Shown here one piece after another: positions 57,144-64,000 of a DNA stretch of 64,000 nucleotides (positions are counted from its first letter, which is position 1; each line of letters starts with the position of its first letter). Origin of the DNA: Silene latifolia (Eukaryota > Streptophyta > Magnoliopsida > Caryophyllales > Caryophyllaceae). The stretch is from assembly GCF_048544455.1 (NCBI RefSeq), contig NC_133532.1:19842948-19906947 (forward strand), given 5' to 3'. The translations under genes and the position numbers were made by a program. The notes below the pieces were generated by a model. It was not told the origin of the DNA and searched no databases. It worked only from the letters and a program-made list of their open reading frames with translations.

Positions 57144-58885
57144 AGTTTTGAACTAAGCCTAATTTTAAGATCGGTTTGATCAAGATAAATCAATTCCAAG
57201 TTCCAAGAGACGGAGGAAATCAAAAATCTCTCTCTAACTTTTTCTCCTCCTTCTCTGATCTCTAAAAAACAAAAAACCCTAAATTAAATCTTGATCCGCC
57301 ACCTCCTCTTCCTACTCACTACCTCCTTTTTCTCTCCCTACCATTTCGCCGGAGATGGGTTCATCCCTTGGCCTATCTCCGACGATTAGTCACTTCGCCT
57401 CCCTTTTTCTCGCCTTGCTGATCTGATTTCATTCCTTTTCTTTTGCTTCATCTGGCGCGGCTCGGCTCATCTCGACTGTCCGTTTGGCTAAGACGGTTGC
57501 TTACTTCTTTGATCCACAAGCCGTCACGTGCCTCGTTTCTCCGTCCTGCCTGCGCCGGACTTGCATGCAATCCTGGCCAGGGTGTGTTCCCCTTCTCCTC
57601 GCCCCTTCCCCCACCCCTGGTAAGGCTCTTTGTCCCTGTTCTATGTCGATGGGTATAACTCATCTTGCTTGTTTTGTGGGGTTGTTTTATGGTTTTGGGT
57701 CTGGCCGATTTGGTGTCTCTCTCCCCTCGCCCCTTCCCCCCACCTATCGGCCTTATCCGTGCGTCTGCCGGGCCAGGTTTCTGTGTTGGGACATTGTTGG
57801 TCTTGTTGCATGTAAGTTCCGGGCCTCAGGGGACTTCTTTTGGATTTGTGGTTGGCTTTGGTTCGTTTTTGTGTGTCTCCCGGGCCTTTTCGTTTGTCTT
57901 GATGTGGCTGACGGAGTCGTCATTCTGTTCATCTGGAATGATCTCTTGGACGGTGGGGTTTTTTCAGTTTAAGAAGTGACATGGCAGGTTCGAGTTCGGG
58001 TTCGATAGTGGTGTTGGTTGGTTTGGATGCGGTGGTCTCCACTTCAATCTTCTTATGTTCAATCTTCTTATGTTGTTTAATCTTTGTTTATTTTGTCTTT
58101 CAGTATTCCAAATAATTTTAACCTCCTATCGGCTAAGGGTGTCCTGTCCCTTATACATTGGGGTGGTTGTTCGTCACATAATTATCTCATTTTGGCTAAG
58201 GGTGTCATGTCCTTTAATCATTGGGGCGATTGGTCGTCGGGTTATTAAGGGGTTAATAATGACGAAGGTAATATTGCATCCGGTTTGTGTTGTTTTCATC
58301 TCCTTCCGGCTTGATGAGATGGTTTTGGTTATGGGTATGTGCAAGTTGATTTCTACATCGTTAGCTATTTTCTTACTCGCTTTTCTAGGCTGTGAGTTTC
58401 TTGTCCGTAGGGATTGTTTTCCAAAGTGTAGGAGTCTTCTCTCCTCTGGAGGTAGATTTTGGTCTACTTTCCGCCTTTTCTTTCTACGTCCTAGTGGCGT
58501 AAGTGCACTTTGCGTTTTCTCGATGGTTCAAGGGCCTCGTTGGTCTCTTGATGTTGTTTACCATAGCCAAGGGGATGAATCTCCGAGACACATTTTTGTG
58601 TCTTGTTGCAGGTATTTCTCCGAAGCTTCATCAATTAAGATGAGAAGAGATATGCTCGTTCTTTTGGCCGGCTCTAATCGTCCCTACAAGACTGATGTGG
58701 ATGTTGAAGTAGATTTCCGGGTGCAGCCAGACGTTCACCATCAACACATTGTGCTTAGCCGATGCAATTGCTTAGTCGTAGACTCGTAGTTGTTTATGTT
58801 ATTACTAAAATAAGTGCATTTGGTCATATGAGTCAAATGTCAACTATATAAAAATCTTTTTTCACAGCTGCCAAAAAAAAAAACA
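57144..58885 (+). mobile_element. A-tailed GC-rich retroposon-like insert, type unknown
   Basis: A region of different base composition (GC-rich, C/T-rich 57350-58000) ends in an A tail (58873-58883). The sequences TTTTATAATCT before it (57132-57142) and TTTTATTATCT after it (58887-58897) differ at one base and may be its target duplication. It starts like a 5' leader (CTCTCTCTAACTTTTTCTCC, then AACCCTAAATTAAATC). The ORF at 58055-58789 (244 residues, hydrophobic N-terminus) and the overlapping ORFs at 57443-57979 match nothing I recognise. A 62-bp unit (GGCTAAGGGTGTC type) is repeated at 58132 and 58194. It could be a LINE 5' fragment, a non-autonomous retroposon or a processed transcript. 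Confidence 0.4.
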
Positions 58886-58889
58886 TTTT

Positions 58890-59359
58890 ATTATCTTTAA
58901 CATATGTTTGATTGGTTTCATTAAGTATTCATACGTGCATTAAACACTTTGAAAATGGCTCACATATATATTTCTAACAAAATTAAATTATATTCAAAAA
59001 TTAAATATCATTTTCAAATACCTAACTTAACTCATTTACCTTCACATAGTCACACTTCTCTTATTTTTAGAGTTTCCTTCTGATTTGTGTGATATTGGCC
59101 AGGCCTTTTCCCTCCAATTTACTTCAATTTTAAATGGTTGATGCAGCTATAATAAAATCATTGGAAATCTGGTACTTTGTAATTAATTTTTACTCTGTAA
59201 TCTTTTACTCAACATGTTACTTGAGTTATTGCATATTAAATCCATTCAAGGTCTCAATTTTTTAAAAAAAAAAAAAGAAAAAAAAAAAGTCCCGCCCCCA
59301 ACGTTGCGTCTCTAGGACAACACTACCACTTGCTGTTCTGTAGTCAATCCCACGAATCA
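58890..59359. other. AT-rich intergenic with A-rich tract
   Basis: No gene is seen. An A-rich tract (59262-59290) is present. This is the 3' side of the minus-strand gene at 59790-63776. Confidence 0.45.
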
Positions 59360-59494
59360 TAGGCGGAACCATGATTTAAACTCGACAGGGACGAACGGGT
59401 AATGAAATAAGGGAGACTCGAAGAAAGTTCGAAAATTTTAACTAAAAACTTTGAAATTTTCATCCTCTAATGGGAGTGACCACCCCTAGCTCCA
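59360..59494. mobile_element. Possible short hAT-type remnant
   Basis: AGGCGGAACCATGATTT at the left and CACCCCTAGCTCCA at the right look like worn hAT ends (CAGGGGCGGAGCC type). No target duplication is seen. Confidence 0.3.
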
Positions 59495-59789
59495 CTGAAT
59501 CTATTTTGCTTTATAGTTTCCACATGACCTACTAGGTTTTCGTTTAGTAACAAAAAATATTCTATTTACAAAATTTTTGGTGTTGGCATATATAATCGTT
59601 GAGAGATCCATATTTCTTCCTTCTATTCTATACATGCAAGGGCTCTTCACGAAACCAGATTTACAGAGGAAAAAATGAAAAACGGAAAATATACCCAAAC
59701 CTTTAGCCATATATGTACACCATATATACAGTTGAAGAAAAATACCCAGCCGTATAGCTGATTGCTTGCGCTTCAATTGAATTTTGCAT

Positions 59790-62700
59790 TCAGTCAACAT
59801 GTACGTGATCTTCAGAACTTTGCTGCAGGGAAAGAAAAAAAATAATGTTATTTGAGAAAATTCCCAATTATCCATTTAAGCAGTATAAATTTAGTAAACT
59901 GAAACATGAAAAATATGTTGGTTTTTGAAGTCGCCCTGCAGGGGAGTAGTACTCCTGCAGTTATGCTGTTATGCATAAGAGCTGACTTTTAAAGCTCTCC
60001 TAGTTTTTACTGTTCTGAGACGATAAGAAGTTGTATGACTAAACATGTAGTTGAACAAGAAAAATCATGATTTTACATTAAGTTGGAATTCTGTACGGAG
60101 AATTTACCTTCTTACAGAAATCTTCTGCAACTTCTCCCTGAGAACTAGCTAACCTTGGCAATGAGAGATGGAACAGGCGTCTGATGTACTCTCTGAGGTG
60201 ATTCGATATGCTGCATTACAAGCGAGTGACAGTAACACTCAGTGATGAATTGTAATTGCTTAATTATTTAATTTGTTCAACGATTTGTGCTTCTGATAGT
60301 GAATCAGACAATCAGGCGCATGAAAATAGGATCATCTCATATACTATGTTTTTTGTGAACGAAAATTAGGAACTATCGGAGCAATTTGTATTATGAGTCA
60401 TAAGAAAACAACACTACTGTGCCTTACCGTAATGTTGTTAGTGTAAATGGCGCCATAATCATGGAAACACCAAAAAGGCTATTTGGGAAGTTGTCAAAGT
60501 TGTTTAGTTACATACAAGACGACGGAATTCCTATATATAGAGTGGGAGCTAGGTAAGTAAGTTCCTCTATTCCCGGGATGAGGGACTTCCCACAAAATTC
60601 CAACCACAGCCAACATATCAAAAGTTGGGTCAACCAAGCAACCAAAATTTCTCGTGTTCGCATATGTCGGACAAAAGACCACTAAAATAAAAAGCCCAAG
60701 CAACTAGGGACAATGAAGTCATTTGACCGAGGAAGGTGTATCAAGCATATCAATGACGAGAAAGAACAAACCTGAGTCTATGCCGGTTGCATGTATTTAA
60801 GAATGCAATTAATCCATACAAAATACTCTTGAGAGAACGAAACACCTGCAAGGATGATTCTTAGATAGTTAGATCTACAAAATGAAATAAATTTATAGCC
60901 AGCAAAACATATTTATTGGCAACTGATAAGCTACCTTTGAAAACAAATCCTTCCATAGAGTGTTCCACATGGAGACTTCTGTTGTGTTGGCTTTAGCTTT
61001 AGATACGCGGGAAGTTAATTGACTAACTTCTGATACTCTATTTACAATGACCATCACTACTCCTTGAAGGACCTCGTATACTTCACTAGAGATAGAAACT
61101 GCATGATCTGCCAGGCCAGAACAGACTCGTAGCGGAATGCGACAGAGTGCCAACAGGGAAGCAAAAACAGGGCTAAAGAACCCAACTGTATCACAAAAGA
61201 AATCCAAAATGAGAAGAATAAAATAAGTGGGATGCCTTGGATGAAAATTATAGGAAATCACTTTGGTGCTTGTCCACCGAATTTCACCAAGTTTGGGAAC
61301 CAAGATTTGAGAAATTTTCCAATTCTGTGACCCAAGATTTTGTTTGTTTTCCACTTTGATGACTTGGGGTATAAAATCGTCAAAATTTATCTAAATTAAT
61401 GAAAACCATAATGAAGTGCAAAAACTATTTTACATAAATATTAATGTGAATTTGCACATACTTTTATCAGAAACTATTTAATTATACTTCACAAGTATTT
61501 CTGATTTGGATGAAATACTGGTTAAATTACTCTTTAGGTCATCAAAGTGCCAAATAACAAAAAGCTCAAGTCAGTAAAGTGAAATATGCGAGACCTCATG
61601 CAGCAAAGTGAAGTTATCTTTAGACACAAGCAGCCAAAGTGATTTTTTTCTCGAATACTAAAGATAGGCAGATAGCTATAGTTCTATAAAGAAGATTTGA
61701 TAAAACAACACATAATTTTGATTCAAGGCATCATACCTATTGATGCTATGTAGGAGTACAGAAGCTGAAACGGAGAGAATATCAGCTCAAATAGGTCAAC
61801 AACCAGGGAGTATAAATAGATCAACGCAAATGACACTGCATTGTAGATGTCTAACCCCGCCTCACAGAAAAGAAGCCACACAGGTGAAGTAAGCTCGGCT
61901 AGGTCCTGAAGTGGTTCCATCAATGGTTTCGTCACTATCAGTAGCACCAACTTTATGACCCGGCCAATTTTGAGAGACCACCTCATTGCTTTCTCAAAGT
62001 TCTGAAGAAATAACATTGTGCCCAGATATCTAACTCTTGAAACCATATCCCAGGTGTCAATCCAGTTGATAAGGGGCCCACAAATATGAGAAGCGGTGGC
62101 CTTCAATAGTGGAACATTCTTATAGAGATCATAAAACCCAATCATGCAGGTGATAAGAGAGATTAAAACATATAGGGTTCGGACTAGAGGTCGCATCCAA
62201 GGACGGTAAACTCTGCAGAATAAAGGGTATGATTGAAGGAAAATAACCCAAGAAGGAAGGCCCGACTCGAGCAAAGTTAATAGCCTTGCTTCAGATGTGA
62301 TTATGTTTTTGAACGTAAATGGGAGATCTCTGTTGTCAAAGTAGAATTTGAGTAGAGTATCCTTGTATTGAAAAGATTCAATATCTGTATTTTGCTGTTT
62401 AGGTGTCTTGTGATCATCCGGGTCTTCTGGAAGCAGATTCTTACAGTGTGTGTCATTGCCATCATGGATGCATTCTTTGACATCAAGAAATTCATCATTC
62501 GGTAAAACCCTGTTTTGTTTCCTGTCATCAAAGAGAAGCTCTTTGAAAGGCTTTCTTATTTTTCGTGGAGAATGTGATGGAACTTTATCGTCGAGGAACA
62601 TTAGACATTCCCACAATGACTTGACCTCTGATGGGTTTCCGGAGAACCATGATTGGATGGAATGCGTGGCTTGGTCAATGCTATGGAAATCCCACTTTCT

Positions 62701-63776
62701 CATAGATTTTACTTCAAATGCCATCGAAGTATCACTCTGACACCAAACAAATTAGATTAATCAGTTCACCAACATGTAGTTGTAAGTCTATAATTAGGAG
62801 ACAACATGCAGTTGTAGAACAAAAAGTTACTCTTTCAGCCCATCAATAACTTCCTGATTTGTATGAAAATGCCAAGTTGATGTAAGATGTGAGCTCGCAA
62901 ACCAAATTGGCCGCGCAGCTACAGAAAAGTGAAGTTCATATATGGACACCTCAAAATGAAATCCGGAAGTTTATGCATTTTGAAACACATTTATATCACA
63001 ACAAAGATCAATTAGCCTTCAAGAAGGGGGCAAATAACGAGAAATGCACATTGTCATTTGTAGAGCATCCAATTTCAAATAATATTTTTTTTTCAAAAAC
63101 TGATCAATACATCCTTGTAAGCCGTGCCCTATAAATGTTCCCGTGACGCCTCCATTTCTTTAGTTGATACTACCACACGCAAATTATAGAAATTACTGTA
63201 CTAGTTGTAACACGACAGCAAAATGTTGAAGAGTACCTGAAGCTCATTGTAGTAATTGATGCCACGGACTTCCTTCCAGTAAACCTCAAACACTATGAAG
63301 CCATGTAAAGCTAAATGTAAATCAACCAAAGAGAAAAAAGCCGTTGCTCTCCACCTTTGAGAATTGACAAGAGACACCCACCTATACAATTTCTTCCTCT
63401 CATCGTTGGAGGATATCGAGTTATCTCTAAATCGTGCACTCAAACGCCTCTCCAAAGCCTTAGTGTTTTTGAAGGGCGATGATCTGTACTGCACTAATGC
63501 AAAAAAAAAAAAAAAAACAAGATGATTAACATAAAACTTCAATAAACATTCTTTGAAATCTTTTCTTAAGAGAATAATGACCTTAGTGGCAAAGAGCTCC
63601 TTCAAGTGGGTGGATCTCGAGTGGTTATTGTTCATCCGCCAAGAATGGTTATCAATCAGGATGAGGAACTTATGACTACTTTGAGCAAAAAAGAGGTAAG
63701 CTTGTGACAGATAAGATTGTACATCCCTGCCAAACAAATCTAGAATATTAACAGCAATCGACACACCATAGTCCAT
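59790..63776 (-). CDS. Conserved-looking membrane protein, seven exons, about 635 aa
   Basis: A complete gene rebuilt from GT-AG splice sites: exons 63582-63776, 63237-63488, 61737-62736, 60935-61185, 60772-60845, 60108-60210 and 59790-59822 (stop TGA 59790-59792). These total 1908 nt, with phases agreeing at every junction. ATG 63776 is the first in frame after an upstream stop. The first 300 residues are hydrophilic and charged (exon 2 has NTKALERRLSARFRD). Residues about 305-500 hold four or five hydrophobic segments (around LPSWVIFLQSYPLFC, LYVLISLITCMIGF, VIKLVLLIVT, ALIYLYSLVVDLFELIF and the exon 3/4 junction GFFSPVFASLLAL). The C-terminus is basic and hydrophilic. No named domain is recognised. 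The protein is probably an uncharacterised plant transmembrane protein. Introns are AT-rich with normal acceptors (for example TTCCCTGCAG). The intact splicing and frame argue for a functional gene. The 333-residue single-exon reading (61723-62724) is only exon 3. Confidence 0.8.
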
Positions 63777-63816
63777 AATCCATAATCCTATTAATCATTA
63801 TGGAATCGGCCTCAGG

Positions 63817-63954
63817 CAGTGGTAGAGCTAGGGGGCTAGCAGGGACGGTTGCTCCCCAACCCCAAACAATGGAAAATTTTCGATTTTTTCTAGTTTATAT
63901 TCCATTAGTATTTCGCCCACCTAACCCCTAACGAAAAATCCTGGTTCCCACAAG
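63817..63954. mobile_element. Short hAT-type remnant in the gene's 5' flank
   Basis: CAGTGGTAGAGCTAGGGGG on the left and CCTGGTTCCCACAAG on the right look like worn ends of a short plant hAT element (CAGTGGCGGAGC type), with ACCCCTAACGAAAAATCC inside. It lies only about 40 bp upstream of the ATG at 63776, so it may be in the leader or promoter. No clear target duplication. Confidence 0.4.
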
Positions 63955-64000
63955 CAAGCGCGGATACTAGCTGAGAGAGATTTCCGAAAGACCGAAATGA

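Noticed and set aside
57448-57979. Overlapping ORFs in the C/T-rich block as real genes
   Set aside because: Open frames on both strands in compositionally biased DNA, with no domain or homologue that I recognise.
61723-62724. Stand-alone single-exon gene of 333 residues
   Set aside because: Its ATG is internal. The exon extends to an acceptor at 62737 and a donor at 61736, and both neighbours splice in phase.

Overview
The window is nuclear DNA of a flowering plant. It is intron-bearing, AT-rich and dominated by plant-type LTR retrotransposons (Athila-like and Tekay-like Ty3/gypsy, a Tat-lineage Ty3/gypsy and SIRE-like Ty1/copia), hAT, Harbinger, Stowaway and Mutator-type DNA elements, a SINE and an L1-type LINE. 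The CGATCG-centred retroelement promoters and the style of the Athila and Tekay-like LTRs suggest the Caryophyllales, perhaps a Silene-like Caryophyllaceae. That placement is inference from memory. Only two host genes are convincing.

Layout. 1-9996: the 3' part of an Athila-like element with gag, a protease remnant, no reverse transcriptase or integrase, an env-position ATHILA ORF and a 3' LTR at 8565-9996. It is interrupted by an opposite-strand solo LTR at 2581-4122 (TSD GGCTG). 10000-12075: a 5'-truncated LINE, a Stowaway MITE and a SINE. 12076-19960: a Tekay-like 5' LTR with tRNA-Met PBS, an array/TATA leader, a large MITE, and two overlapping copies of an ATHILA ORF separated by an LTR that lacks a TSD. 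19960-32084: a copia-like solo LTR split by a 10.8-kb Tat element (20168-30959, TSD ACTTC) with paired LTRs, gag-pol with a second RNase H, and an antisense ORF region with its own TATA box. 32496-35329: one Tekay-like solo LTR nested in another (inner TSD CTAAC). 35330-41570: MITEs, a CACTA terminus, local tandem repeats and a probable old LTR carrying a hAT-type and a Harbinger-type insertion. 41577-45207: a 3.6-kb hAT transposon with perfect TIRs and 8-bp TSD but a frameshifted transposase. 46835-48229: an intact intronless nepenthesin-type aspartic protease gene. 51246-57131: a deleted SIRE-like copia element on the minus strand. Its 5' LTR carries a hAT-type element (55107-56571), which itself carries a Mutator-like foldback element (55464-55929). 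57144-58885: an A-tailed, GC-rich retroposon-like insert of unknown kind. 59790-63776 (minus): a seven-exon gene for a membrane protein of about 635 residues, rebuilt here from splice sites.

The most interesting pattern is a family of palindromic CGATCG-core motifs (type ACTCGATCGAGT, and CCCCGATCGGGG in one LTR). They are clustered and lie about 30-70 bp upstream of the TATA-like box in at least six retroelement promoters of different families and both orientations. This looks like a shared enhancer module. The two host genes have no visible functional link to each other. Most of the window is nested transposon history.
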